From Thunnus maccoyii (lineage: Eukaryota; Chordata; Actinopteri; Scombriformes; Scombridae): 64,000 nt of DNA. The stretch's first letter is position 1. Each line of letters starts with the position of its first letter. The DNA lies in NCBI RefSeq assembly GCF_910596095.1, contig NC_056540.1, positions 15,712,501 through 15,776,500 of the forward strand. Direction: 5' to 3'. Position numbers and translations under genes: made by a program. This document shows positions 27,228 through 41,900 of this stretch, piece after piece. A model generated the notes under the pieces. It was not told where the DNA came from. It searched no databases and saw only the letters and a list, made by a program, of their open reading frames with translations.

Positions 27228-30200
27228 ATGGTGAAAAACAAAAATATTGGTGAGCGGTCCCATCGCTCTTCCACATGCAAGACGAAAAAGGCCGGCTCCC
27301 AAATCGCAAGTGGCAAAGACCTGACTCCTCTGGATAAACCAGCCGACAGTGACATCCCTCCCGCTTCCCCAGAGCTCTTGACCACCAGCCAAGGTCAGCT
27401 GGGCTTTCCAGACAGAGTCTACCTGCTGGCATCAGTCATCTTCCAGAATAACCACCTGGAGAAGCTGGCTGCCCACCGGCTGGTGAATTATGGCAAAGAG
27501 AGAGGGCTTCCGTTGCCAGAAGTCAAAGATGAGATGCAGCGCACTGCTTATGAGCTTGCCTTCAATACACTTAAATGTGAGTTTGACAGGTAGAGTGAGG
27601 TTATGTTGGATTTATTTCTTTTTCTTCTGTCATTACTTACCTTCATTGCACAAAAAAACACACACATTATACACTTTTAAGTGTGTATGTGTGTGTGTGT
27701 GTGTGTGGACTTTGAAATGAGGACATCAGATAAGGGTATTCAGCAACCCCTATTTTGATTCATTTCAGGTACATTAAATTGCAAGTAAAACCTATTTGAT
27801 ACCCGGCAAACAAACAGCCATTTGAAATGAGAATGAATAGCCCTTGGGAAGTTAATTGACAGGTAGAATTGGATATAGATAGATTGATGAAGGGCAAGTA
27901 GAAGAGAGAAAAAAAAAAGCTTGAATGACCAGGGGGAATTCTGTGTGATGCTACAAATCAATTTGGCCCATAATCTGTTATCTGGAACTAGGGTGGGGTC
28001 TGGGCGGCCGAAGTCACAGGGGTGTGTAATCACCATGGTGACAAGGGAGGGGAGGTGAGCCGACTGTCAGAGTAGGAAGGTGGCTGTAATCGATTTAATG
28101 CACTTTCATAAGATGGAGAGGTCAGGTAGCAGGAACACCCTCGTAAATGATCTTGTTCTTTTTTCGCTATCCATACGCTGAACCCGGATACGCCCCCCGG
28201 CCTACAAGTCCCACAATTAATGCAGATCACCTGAAAATATCCATCATTACATGCCCCAGCAGCTAGTTGCACTAACCTTTATTCGATTTACAGCTGTAGG
28301 TCATAGTACTTACATTAGCAGGCGAAATTGACTAGATTGGAAATTGAAATTGACTAGGATGAAGAATTTAGTGTCACTGTTGGCACATGCGAACAAGAAA
28401 ATTTGGACAAGAACATAAACTTTATCTCTGCTCAGAGATTTCTTTAAAAAAGTGGCTGCTTGAGCTCAGAACAAACACAGTACACTGTATTTCTTCTTAA
28501 ATTTAATCCCCTTTTTGTTGAGAGCTTATTTCAAAAACAAGTATTCCTCTGTTTTATTAGAGCAGTGTTAGTACAGCTCTTATTGTTGTTTCCATCCCCC
28601 ACATGTGACATTTCTGGAATTAGTCCATTTGTAGATTTTCAGCTAGTGGGATAATACAACACAGATAATGTAAAGGAAGGAGGAGCTCAGAGGCATTGGG
28701 TAGCTTACAGGATAATAGACAGATTCATGCGCTGGGTGCAGTATTCTTCATTTTTGATTTGACCTTTTCTTGATATGGGCCATGGTCTAATGGAAAAAAG
28801 TTATGAGTTTAAATGTTGGCATGACTGGTGACTTTCCGTGATCACATATGTATTTTTGTTATATGTGAGATTCTCTGGCACTCGCTGTGTGGTGAAATTA
28901 GGTGCAGATGAAATAACACAGACTGGAAGCCAATGTTAATCTCTCCTCTTCCTCCTCCTACGAACTGGCTGACTTTTGGTGCAGAAATTGATTTGCTAGT
29001 GACACACACCCATGCTGGCACACACACACACACATACACATACACATCATTCGTGCACCGCCTTGGAATGACTGATCCAAAATTGAGCTGAGGTCAGATG
29101 TTAACCTAAAGAAGAAATGCTTCAACAGCGAAAAAATGCACAGAGCAAAATGCCAATGAGCTCCTTTATTGATCTCACGATTATAACTCTTATCTGCTCA
29201 AAACAAAAAAGTGGCTCAGTAAGCTCCGTATCGGTGGCTGACGACACAGACTTGTCTGTTACTGCGATTGTCAGTCGATACGACAACATGGAGTGAGAGT
29301 TGGCAATGATGATGTTTACCCCTGGTGTAGATTTGACATTTCATAAACAAAGACGCAGCTGAGGTCGCCCGAACGACAAATATTAGCAGTCAAGTCCTTT
29401 TCGCCTTCTCTTCTCTCCTTCTTCTCCTCCTCATTTCATTCTGTCTCATATCTTCAGGGCTTTTCTATTTGTTTGACCTCTCCTGTCTCAGTGACTGTCT
29501 GCTTTTTGTTTGCTGCTTGATCGCAGACCTAGAGGCAGTTTATGTCGTTAAGGTTTCATATCTGTCATATGTTCTTCTGATACAATATGTGCAGATGTTA
29601 ACGTATGAATAAGTATGTGTAAGTCATTTTTGTGTGATTTTTTTTGCTGGTAGGAATTTAGTTGACCTTGTTGCTATCCATGAGTGCCCCCCCTCCTCCC
29701 CTCCGCCTTTCCTGCTTCTTTCTTTCTTCCCACTCCTCTGAGTATTTCTGCCTCATTGTCCATACTGCCCAACTGGGTTGCCAGATGCCCTTTGTCAGAT
29801 GACTGCGGCCGCTGTATGTACAACTAGAAAGGTTCTTTGGACCACTTTGTGTTAGGCTGGATTTAGAGCATGAAAGAGAGAAAGGCTGTCTTTTTTTTGT
29901 CCTTGACCACAACCAGAACAGCCACCACCAGCATGCCTCAGCAAATATGAAACTTTCCAGGTGCATAATATGTAAGATAGATTTGCCATTTAGCCCAGAG
30001 GTTATGGTGTAACTCATGTCCAAGTTCCTTTTTTGGCTGATCCGCTGTTAGATTAATGTGCAATCGGGTGCAGTGATGCGGAGCATTGTGAGACAAAGGC
30101 CTCGCTAAAGAGAAGAGGAGCCTGCCCTCAGGTCTGGCTCCTTCACAAAGGATTTGTTTGACTCCAGTCACCATCAGTCACTGCTCGTTGTGTAATACCT

Positions 30201-30682
30201 GGATGGAAGCCACAAACACACAACCTCAACACAAGTCCTGTGATGACTAGCGCCTCCTGCCGGTGAAATCAATCACTTTTTTGCATGTCAATTTTTACAG
30301 TCAGCGCTCAGATTTAAGAAATTATGGCTTGTCCCACAAGTAAAGTGTGTAAAGATGTCTACTGAAAGAGAATTATAGCTGATTTTTTTCTGTGTTTTCC
30401 TCAACCTGCTATGTGTGATTTATAGCACGAGGAAGACTATGACCTCCACAGACCCAACCATCACCATCATGGCCCCTTCTTGGGTCTGCACAGTGTGCAG
30501 TGAGTGGTTATCTCTTAGGGGCTTATCTTTAAGGCCTTCTGCAGTAATGGCCACTATTGTAAACCCCATTGACCCACATCTGCTATAAATTAGAGCACTG
30601 CTGATGATACACTGTTGTTTTCTCAAATAAAGATAAGCTCTATTACTGTATGTGCCAACATTTATCTGTGTACCTGGCTGTT

Positions 30683-30727
<45 letters not shown>

Positions 30728-33700
30728 ATGCATGCAGATGTGTGTGTCTGTCCTGCCCTACAGGCTCTCTATCCAGCATCAATTTGGCTGAGACCCAGAG
30801 TACATGATTTGTGGTGTTGCGATAAGTTAACAGCAGTGTCTGTGGTTTCCATGGTGTCTCAGTGGACAGGCTCTGTCCTGGGTTTACCTCCTATTTGCAG
30901 CTTAAGTGTCTGTCGAGAATAGGAAGACAGCAGCCATGCACGCATGTGGTAGACACACACTGCACATGCATATTAATGTTACTGCAAGTATTCACATTTG
31001 CACACATAATAATCTGCATGAAGAGGCTTTTCTCAACCTTGATAGAAACACATCCACGTTAGAGAAATTATCCTTCTTTCCCGTTTCCATTAGGTAATGA
31101 GCAAACACTGTACCTGTGGAGTGGCTCTGGAAGCAGGTGTTCTTTAATCAGAATGTGATAGACTGGATCGTGATGCCGTCTCTCCATCTCTCTCAAATTG
31201 AAAAGGAGAGCCCACTGATCATGGATAGGAATGAAAAGGGATCAGTCTCTGTGTGTTTTTATGTATATTTCAGAGGCCTCCTATCGGCTAGCGAGACAGA
31301 TGCTGCTTTCATGATATGACAGCCAGTGCATGAGGATGAAATAACGCACTAAAACCAGACATAGATATCTGATAGGCAGCTTTCACCGCCCTTTTTCCGA
31401 CTACTGTCCAGATTTGATAAACGAGGTCACGCAAAGTTTAATTGTGTAGCCAAAGAGTGAAGGAAAACTCACAAAAATATCTGATGTAAGTTTTATAATA
31501 CCTTCTGAAAAAAGTATAAAATAAGACTGCATCTGTATGCAAGTAATGTGTTTTGAATAAAATAAAGAAAATAAAAAGTCGTACAAGCACATGAAATGAA
31601 AGATGAAGTGTGCCTGCTATATTTGGTTTGACTGATCATGCTTATGTGGTCTGTTTATTACTGCAGATGTCATTAATGTCATCAGTCCTTCGATTTCTCA
31701 CTCCAGATACAATAAATGAAAGAAATGAGGCAAATGAAGAATCAGATTAACTCTAATTAAGCAGCGAATAAGCATTTAATCACGGTAAATTAAACCCTTC
31801 ATCTAATTGAATTATCTTTTCAAATTAAATCACGATCACTTGGGGTGCCTCTAGGAGCCTCTCTTGCTCTTTGTCTTAATCTCTTATCTCTCTTTTTTTC
31901 TAGACACGTTCTTGTCATTAGATATGGATTTGTCCTTCACAGCATATATTTTACCAGTTAATGGGTAGGAGTAATTTCTCGTGCCTTCATCTCATGCTCC
32001 GAGTGAAACAGTCGGGATTGGTTTCCAGGGATAATTAGACACCGATATAACGGATGGCGCTAATATGCATCATTATTACTGAGACACATAATTAGTAATG
32101 GAAATCCCCATCGTTCTACCTAACCTTGTCTTACTTTGTTTCTGCACAGATCAAGAACTGCTGGAGGATATCATGATTGACAGCTGCTTTTACCTCACTC
32201 AGCCAATGGTAAGTGAGCTCCATAGAAACAGTTGTTGTTGTTTTTTTTAATGTCCGCACCCACAGCAGCAGTTTAAGAAAAGCAAACATATCTTACTTTC
32301 AATGTGCATCTGAATATTAAAGCCCTTTTGATTCTGAGAGGCTGTACATTAAGTTTGGGAGTTTAGCTTGCTAATCCTTTGTAGCATTGTTTACCACATG
32401 CTGTTCTCTCCAACTCCTTTGACAGTGCTTTACTCAGTGTTCTCCAATATTCATGTCCTGCTGTTCATACTCTAGACCTCTAATCAGTAACAGTAATATT
32501 GATGCATTACACTGATACACTCCTTTCATCAACTCACCAAGCACCTCTCGTCTTTTATATTCCCTCCCCTAATCAATGACAATCACTCCCTTTGGAGTAA
32601 CACATCTTAGAGGTACTATGTGGCAGAACATGTCTGACTGTGTCTATTCCTTTATTGCTCTTCTGAAACAAAAAAACCCCATTAATTAGTGATGAAAGCA
32701 AAATGCTGTAACAGCCAAGCGGCAGTGTATTTGGATGTGTTTGAGTGTATTCTGCACAATGTCTACACTACATCTGTCCTAGAACCATTGTGCTTGATGT
32801 TATTGGTGATACTATGCTGTTTAGTCATAAAAACAAGACTCCCAGCACAGCCGTGAACCTGCGCCTGTTAGTAGAAGAACGCCCTGCTACTTAAATGAGG
32901 AGGTATCCTCTGGAGGAGATTGGCATGTACTTTTGCCCTACTTTTAACACTCCGCATAAAAGAAACAGTGGAAAAACGAGGGCTTTCTTTAGCTGCTTCT
33001 CTAACAGTCTGCATGGTGATAAAACACACACAGAGAGCACAGAGCACAGAGCTAGTCTGTGTGTCTAGTGAGCTGGTAGAGGAGAAGAGTAATGAAAGCA
33101 AGAGGTGTAGAATGTGTAAACAGGAGGCAGAGCTGTCATGGAGTGTACAGATTGTAGACGTTTAATGTCTACAATCTGTACAATGTCTCAATTTCAGTGA
33201 GTGCACAAACCTATATAGACAGATACATTAATACTCATGAATGTGTGTCTGCAAAGCAATGCCCACATACACACACATGCACTCGCACTGTAGCCTCGAG
33301 AAATATGGCCCCGGGTGAAATGAATGGGTCTCCCTATGTGTTGGTGGCAGGTCGTTACTCTGCATCCCTCTAGCGAGACAATAAAGCCCAGACACAATGA
33401 GACAGTCTTTAGAACTCGCTCTCACCTCCTTCTACACTGCTGGCATCTATAAAGTTCAACCTTGATAGAGAGAGGAGAAATAGGAGGGTGAGAGGGAATA
33501 GGCTGGAAAGGGAAGGGGGAATGGGGGTGGGGTTACATGAGGGCACTGGAAAAACAAGGAGAATGAAAAATTAAGATACAGAGAGCCTTAGGCACATTTC
33601 ATCACAATGGAAGAGAAAATGAAGCCAAAATCCTATGAGAATGGAAATAACCTGAGTGACAACGTAGAATCGAGGGAGTATTAGGTAAACTGGCACATTT

Positions 33701-34551
33701 AACGTGGCCCAAGTCCTGTGTGAAACGAGCCATATGAAACTTTCTAATGTACAAATTTACATCCTGAAACTTCTTCAAAATACTTCAAAAATACCTCCCT
33801 GTGTAGATTTGACATCTGTAGTGCATAATTCCAGTGACATTCAATTCAATTATTACAATATAGAGTCGTGCAAGATTTCACCCATCATATCCAGTGGTAG
33901 ACAGAATTAAGGATAACTACCTTTAGTCTGTCTAATGTTAAAAATCAAAGTACGGTTAACTGTCTGTTTGATTTTGCAACAGAAATAATGATACAGTAAT
34001 GCTACCTTTGCCTTATTTGTAAAACTCACCCAATAAATCTAATTTTCCTTTGGCCAACTTGATCTTCAGTTTAACTGACCCAGCTGACAGTCATTTAAGT
34101 TCGAAATGAATCAAAATAAGGTGAAACCAAGTTTCTCATGACAGAATTAGATCTGAAGTGACTAAACACAGTCAGCATGTTTACTGTTGGCCGATGTCCC
34201 ACTGTGGGACGCTGTTGCCAGGCAACCTAATGACAGAGGATTTTTCCCACACCCAGGGGTTTAACCTTGGTGGAGGGCAAGTGGAACTTGAGGTAGAGAG
34301 GGAGGACGAGAGAGGAGAAAAGTGGAGTGCCACAACCTGTCTTTGAAACTGACCTTTACAAAAATCAAATTAAAAGCCTCCGGAATGAATAATAATGGCT
34401 AATTTCTTAGCTGCAGCATAAACCCTTGTAGCGTTCGAGCTTCTCGCCCCATTAGCCCAGTAGTGAAGCCGTGGCAAGCTGTTGCTGCTGCGGAACACCA
34501 TCTGCTACTAATGCGGCTGGTGCCCTCCCAGCCTCAGGGAGAGAGAGGTGG

Positions 34552-34582
<31 letters not shown>

Positions 34583-34755
34583 AACAGAGAGAGAGAGAGG
34601 ACACAGGAAGGTATAGAGAGAAGTAGAGAGTGATGAGGGGAGAGATAATTGTAGAGGAGGAGAGGTGGAGACGTAACCCAGGCTTCCTCCCATGTTTAAT
34701 TAAGTGGCAGAAGTGGGGTCACGGCAGGACATCCTGGAGCTACTGTGTATGTGTG

Positions 34756-34816
<61 letters not shown>

Positions 34817-35936
34817 CGGCTTCTGCAAACTGGATATTTCAATCTCTAAATCTATACAGATAAATATTCTCGCTCCACTGTAGCCCTCATTAGATAACCA
34901 AAATAGCACTATTGCCAGTACACTGTCACTGGATGTCAGCTTGTATTGTCTTGGTTTTGCATACTTGTCTATTCTAGATATGCACCATATCCAGTTGGTT
35001 TTTAGGCGCAACTGTTCAATAAATAACAGCTTGTTTCTCAGTCATGTGACTATTAATCAAATAGCTTCTTTCCTTGTTCTTGTTAAAATGGAAGTCACCA
35101 ATTAACTGTACCCTTTGTTCTGGTGTTCTAGCCTGATGATCAGATGAGCCTGGTTGCCGTCATGCTCTATGACTTCCAGGACAGGAAGTTCCTCCCACGG
35201 GAACGCCAGGGGGAGGAAGAATTCGTACAGGAAGTCAGAGATGTGGAGAACTACCTCCTCAGGTGAAGAAAGAAAAGTAAAAAAAAGAAGAAGCCTAAAC
35301 CAAGAGTGAAATTATAAAAGGGAGAACAAATGGAAGAACAATGGAGAACAAATTATGAAAGGGAAGACGTAATAGAAGTTTTTTTGTTCGTGTGTGTTTT
35401 GTATGTAGGTTTAAAACTAAGCTGGCAGCCTCTCTGGCTCGCTGTAGGATCAAACACGATCTCTTGTCCATTGAGTATATCCTGCCGGAGAGCGTGAAGA
35501 CAAAGCAGGAGAGATCAAGCAGCCTACCGCTTTACGCATGGGTCAACACACTGAAGGGCAGGTCAGCTGAGCACACACACGGACACGCTGTACACACTGA
35601 AACGCTCCCTCTCGCGCACAAAATCAGAGAACACACTCATCCGCTCAGATAGAGACCTGTACATAAACGCGCACACCTACATCAACACACATACCTTTAA
35701 TTTGGGGTGCTGCCCAATGTTTTACGGGCCAGGTGCCCCGCTGACATCCAATTAAACCACCAGAGTGTGTGTGCGTCTACGTGTTGTTGTGCGTATGTGT
35801 GTGTGTTAATGTGTGTTCTTGCACGCGCCCCGACAGGCTGATTCAGTTAGGTGTAAATCCTGCTGCTGTGGACAGATTCAATCAGCAGCAACCCTCAGCA
35901 AGCTCTGGGACTGTAAAGGTCACCTGTTGGGACTAG

Positions 35937-35992
<56 letters not shown>

Positions 35993-38900
35993 GCGCGTGT
36001 GCGCGCCTTAATGGCTTTTACAGCACATACTACCATTAAAGTCTTTTAAAAGGCCACATAGTAATTCTACACACTATTATTATCTATGATGACAGTCTTC
36101 CTCTTCCTTCCAACCCTCACCTTCTTCTCTTCTCCCCTCATCCCTCTTTTCGGCTCCCGCTAATCGGCTCTTTTCTCTCATCCTTTCCTTTATATCTAGT
36201 CTTGATGAGGTCCAAAGGGTGCTGAAGAGTGTGGGCCTCTCGCAGGTGAAATCGATTGGGCAGCTGGAGGGGAAGACCTTCTGCCAGGATCCCCACTGCG
36301 GGGATATGCTGGTATTCCCTGCTCAGCTGAAAGCAGAGTTGCATTCCACCAAGCTGCTTAGCGACCACAAACTCATCATCCAGGTACAGGCTGCACAGAG
36401 AGAGGAGGTGTTTGACAAGAGGAGCCTGCTGCTCTCTATAGACTTGAGTATGGCTGCGGGAATCTGTTCAGCCACATCAATCTTATCTCTGATATTCATG
36501 ACTTCACTTTGGTAATGGACTTGCTCAAATTGATTGTAAGGCTGAGATCCCTTATGCCAACTAAGATTAGTTTACCCAGATACAAAATATTTCACATCAG
36601 TTCCTCTCATCTGGCTATACTTCACTTTGAGCCATAAAGAATTATCCTATCTGGGAGGGAGGAGGAGGGGGGGGGGCACTTATAATCATTTAATTTCTAC
36701 TCCATTAAAGTCAAGCTGCCATACAAAGTGTAAGCAGTGCACAGCAAAACACAACTAAATCGGATTTTGCAGCCAAATTCAATCAAATATTCAACACCAC
36801 CGCCTAATGAGTCACCTCTCCTTCTCTCCGTTTCTTCTCTCTCACATTTTATGAGTCTCCATCACGCTGTCTCTCCTCTATTTCACTGTCGTTTCAAAAT
36901 GTCCTCGCTCTGTTTCTCCTCCCTCACTTGTCTTCCCTGACAAGCCCTGTGATCTGGATACTGACTACAGAAACTCAAGCCAGCCCAGTGTTTCCACAGG
37001 GATACATCTAGCACTATTTCCAGAGGGGACCCTATTGAGTGAAGGACATCTGTGTTGTAATTTGACTGCACTGCTACTCTCATTTTCTGTCTGAGTTTAT
37101 CTTTTCGCTCCCTCTCCTTCTTGTCTCCACTGTGTACCCGCTCTGCAACAGACTCCCTCTCCTCTTTCATCTAATCCCACCATTATACAATATTCCTCCT
37201 AATTTCTCTTGTGTCTCATCAGTTTGCAGAGTGTTGCAGCAAACCTGGATCCTTAAGTCTTAAAGATCATTAAGCCTGTCGGTCTGTTTACCAAACTAAT
37301 GCTTTATTCAATGTGTCTGTAGGATAAATCTTGCAGCCTGGGACCAAACTCAGTGCGCTCCCTGCTGCCAGATGAGGGTGACATTCTCATGGTGGGCTGC
37401 TTCTCTGGCCTCACCGTCTCCCACACCGCCGCCTTAATTGCTGAGAAACACAAAGCCAACAGCAATGACCGGTCCACAGTCTACGTCTGTGTCAGCGATC
37501 GTACAGATGCTCAGAGGGAGGAGCTACAGCAAGTCGTCACCCTTATGGGCTGCAAGAGTAGGATATGGATGGATGGATGAGTATTTGCTGACAATTAGCT
37601 GTCTTTGTTTTCATAGGCTGTCTGTATGGGGAAACTGAATATTGCCTATTGGCCATGTCACACTGATCCACATTTTTTCAGATTGCCTGTTCTTTATTAG
37701 TTAATAGTCAGTTTAGAAAAGTCATTATAAATTGTGGTTGGGTAGAGCAAAAATTCCCAGAGACTCTAATATGCAGCCAGTGTACTTTAACCAAGATAAT
37801 GCGTGCTGAGATTCTGAGCTGTATGTAAACATTATTTGCACATAAGTGGCTGCCACATCAGCTGGTCATTAAAGAAACAATAAAGCACATGTGACAAAGC
37901 TGACATATTTTAGGGTGTCAAGGCAGTGCATCTTTCTACGAAAAAATGTGTGACAGTGTGAATATACTTTAAGCATTGAGCAAATGTGTGTTTGTGATTA
38001 TGCAGGCTGTCACTACACTGTATGTGCATGTCATTTAGATGTGAAGCTGATACCCAAGGTCTTCCAGTCTTTGGACAGTGATGACAAGCAGCTTGAAAAC
38101 GTGCGCGTCATCCTGTTGACCCCCAAGTGTTCCGTGTCTGCAATCAGCAACCCTGTCGAGTTCATACTGCAAGAGAACGGAGGTACATGGTGATCTGTGA
38201 ATACAACAGAGCCGTAAGCTGGATTTCAAATTTTAAGAGAGCAAAGGTTCTACACATTCATAAAAACCCTGTTGGCAAAATATGGAAATAAATGTTTGAT
38301 TTAGGTTTAAAGCAAATCTGTACTAAGATTAAAAGTAAAGCTGTAGTGAACTAGTTTTAATGTTTGATCCACTGGAATTTATTAATAAATAAAGTGATTT
38401 ATTCCCATAGAAGAACGATATGTCACAGAGTTTACTTGATTGCATCTTTTAAAACAGAGGGTGTAGAGCAACGCTATGAATTACGAGTTCCATTTCATCC
38501 ATTTTATTTCTGTTTGATCTCTTGATGATCTACAATCCATGTTGGCCTGCACATCATAACCCTCTAACAAACCTGTCAAATCAAGCTCCTCCATCTCCTT
38601 CTGTGGATGTAATTTATATTAGAGTTGCCTATATATCTCCCACAATTACACAGAGCACACACTCAAACAGAAAAAAATGCTTATTTTTTTTCAGACACAG
38701 ACCTGCTGCAGGATTTATCCCAGGACTCTGTACCCCAGAGCAAACTGGAAGCCCTGGTTGCACAGCAGAGGAAGGATATCGATCATGCCTTGAAATGTGA
38801 GGGTTGAACCACTTCCTGCACACAAACACACACACACACACACACACATCACGCCATCAGAGTGAAGCCTGTGGTGTCCCTGGGAGATCGGCTGAGTCTT

Positions 38901-41900
38901 AATTAGGAATGCTAATGCTGCTCTGCCCCGGTCAGCCACCGTCTGCTGCAGCATTCCTCACGTTTTTTAATTAAGTGATTACTTACTGCCTTGTGTTGTA
39001 TATATTCTGTGTAGAACTTAACATGGCAGAAGGAACCACTTTTTTAAGTGACGCTCTAGATGTTCTTCTATTCTTTTCTGTGCAGATGTTACAGTTACAT
39101 GTCACAAGTTCAAGCTTAGCCTAGTTATAACTTCGATGATTACTAAGTGGAGATTTACACAAACGAACTAGTTCTTACGCAGAGATTAGTTTGGTACTAA
39201 ATGTCCAAATAACAGTGGTTAGTTTAGCATAAAGGGATATTTCCCTCCCACTGTAAACTGCATGAGTACTACTAATTCTAATACAATATTTCTCTAATAT
39301 TTCTCTAGGTATGCAGATAAAAATAAAACAAAGTCAGACCTACATTTAAAAAAGATTGGCAGTTCAGTTAATTTTATCTTTTGGCCCCTAAAACAATTAT
39401 TTTTGGAAGTTATGTTACAGCTTGTGATGCTACAGTGACTTCCTGTTTATATAGTTGGTTGCTTCTTATTGGACAGCGCTTCAGCAACCATGTTACACAT
39501 TACTTAAGTGTTTACTAGCTAAGACATTTCTTAGGTTGTAATGATGCAACCCTGTTTTGAAATCCATGTTATTCTGCTCAGCTGTGTTCTATATATTGTA
39601 TTTTATTCCATTCAATAGTGTGTTAATCTGTGTTTACGAGCAACACTCATTAGCCGCAGTCCGTCTTGTATTGTTCAGTGCTGTTCTTTTTGTGTTGGTC
39701 TGGGTCATGTTCATTAAGCAGGTGAAATCTTTCTGTTAGGGGCACTGAGAGCCAGCTCCTCTAATCACGCTGCCATTGATCGGCCCCATCTCAACATTTT
39801 TGCCAGTGTAGATAGTTTCTAATGGGCCTGTTAATTAATGGTGGGTGCGTATCGAGTGCCTTGGCTCAGTTGAGTCGATGGTCTCATTTCATTGCCTCTA
39901 CGTAGGCGCACGCAAAGACAAATGCTCACACCGACACACACACCTCCGTAGGCCTTAGTGTCTGAGAGGTGGGTGTGTTGTGGAGCAGAACACCTGAATG
40001 ATAAATGTGTCTGCCTCATGCCTCTGTTCCCTCGTCTTCTTGACTCAGTTCCACTTCCTTTACAAGTGATATTTCACATTAGTTTGGAGCTGATTTGCCA
40101 CATCTGAGCAGGTTTTATTTGTTATCAGCTCAGTGTTAATTGTTTCTGTCTGGCTATAATTAGTGAGCAAGAGAGAAATCAAAGCTCAAATGAAGAGAAT
40201 CAAACGGCCGGCAGCCTCGCAAATCTACAAGCCAGCAGCAGTTGAATAAAATGAGCAATTTACGTACATGAACAGTATGAAGAAAGTAATATTCAAGCCC
40301 CCGTTTCTTCAAAGGGAACGCTTGATGAGGAGGATGTCTCAGTTTGAATAATCAAATCTAATTGTCATAAAATGAGAGGGAGAAACACTCGATATGTGTG
40401 TGTGTATGTGCTTGTCTGTCTATCTGATTTAATTGTTCATTAGATTAGTTTGTTGTTAAGACATGTGGTCTCTATTTCAATGTCTTGGTATTATGTGTCA
40501 CAGATTTATTCAAATTTAAAATGCAACACACAGATGTTACGTTTTGTCTGCATTATATGAACATAAAAACATTCATACAGTACATTGACACAATGCACAC
40601 ATGCATGTTTGTGTATAGTCCCCAAGGTTTTAGCAGTGGTGTACTCCACCTGTTCGTCATACCCAGAGGAGAATGAGGAGGTGGTGAGCAGAGCCCTGGA
40701 ACAAGCCAATGCCGGGCCAGAGCAGGAGGGCGAACCAAAAAAATCTAACTTCAGGTCAGCCTCGGCCTCTATCCTTCAGCACCTGGTGCACTTTTTGCAT
40801 CTGTCTCCGTCTGTTGTTTTTCTTTTTCTGTTTGCCTCGCTGTCTGTCAACCTGCCGAGGTGTTTGCCTGTCTCCCTTCAGACAGGTGTCTGTCAGAATC
40901 TCAGCACACCTCAGGCAGGAGCTAAAGATTCACTGAAAATATAATCAAAGGTGCCACTTTATGTCTCTAAATGCTGTGAAAAGGGCAGAAAAAAATATTT
41001 CCAGAAAGCTTGCCTCTCCATAGATGTATTTTATATGTTTCCACAATATTTTTTTTCATTCTGTTTTTGCGTGGGTTTATGTGGTTTGAAGAACACAGCG
41101 TTGAAGTTTACTGTTCCTGTGGACTAAGATCTACCAAGACTGACTCCTCCCTGCAGTAAGCTGGCCTGAGGTGCTGGCAGTGCCTCAGGCAAGCATAAAT
41201 AAAAAACAACTGGTATTATTGGTATGGATCGCACTGACTTCACCTGGACAACTCGTGCACTTGTGTGCATTTGCTAGTTGATGTGTGTTGTGTTAAGTGT
41301 GTCTATGTCTTTTTGCATACAGTGTTAACCACACTAGCCAAGTGGCTTTAGGGACTGATCAGTCCATCATTTGATCAGTCCAACACTTTGGTCCACACAA
41401 ATGTCTCAAGAACTAATGGATCATCATAAAATTTTGTAAAGACAAAATTATCCACAGAGGATGAATCCTCCTGACTCTGTTGATCCCGTCTTTTCATCCA
41501 GCGCCACCAGCAAGTCAACATTTTCACACCTGTGAAATATCTGGACAACTATTGGATGGATTGTCATGATATAACTTTGGAGATCCCTCAAAATTTCATC
41601 TAGTAAACTAAGATGTTGGAGATGGTCAAAATTATTCCTGCTAAACATCTGCATGTTAACATTGTCGTTTTGGGCCTGTTAGTGTGATGATGTTAGCGTT
41701 TAGCTCAAAGCACAAGTACAACCTCACAGAGCAGTAAGTATGGCTGTAGACTCTTAATTTTGCTCAGTTTGTGTGTGTTTCATCCAGGCTGAGCCCATCC
41801 CCGTTCAGCTCTCCTAACCACGCCGAAGGCCCAAAAGAAACAGATCCCTTCTTCACGCTGAAGCCCTCAGAGCAGAGTAATGGCTGCTTCCTGGCTGTTC

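Larger units (their letters stand above)
27577..32149 (+). other. nsun7: Long nsun7 intron (4.6 kb)
   Basis: No exon is recognisable. It holds (TG)n runs at 27681-27708 and 30682-30724, a (CA)n run at about 29018-29046, and an AT-rich homeodomain-site-dense block at about 31650-32110. Open frames here are microsatellite-driven or without homology. Confidence 0.6.
32209..35131 (+). other. nsun7: nsun7 intron, 2.9 kb
   Basis: No coding exon is seen. It contains a perfect 16-bp hairpin (33144-33182), a perfect X-box (34214-34226), a (GA)n run (34555-34600) and a (TG)n run (34745-34814). The rest is unremarkable. Confidence 0.6.
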
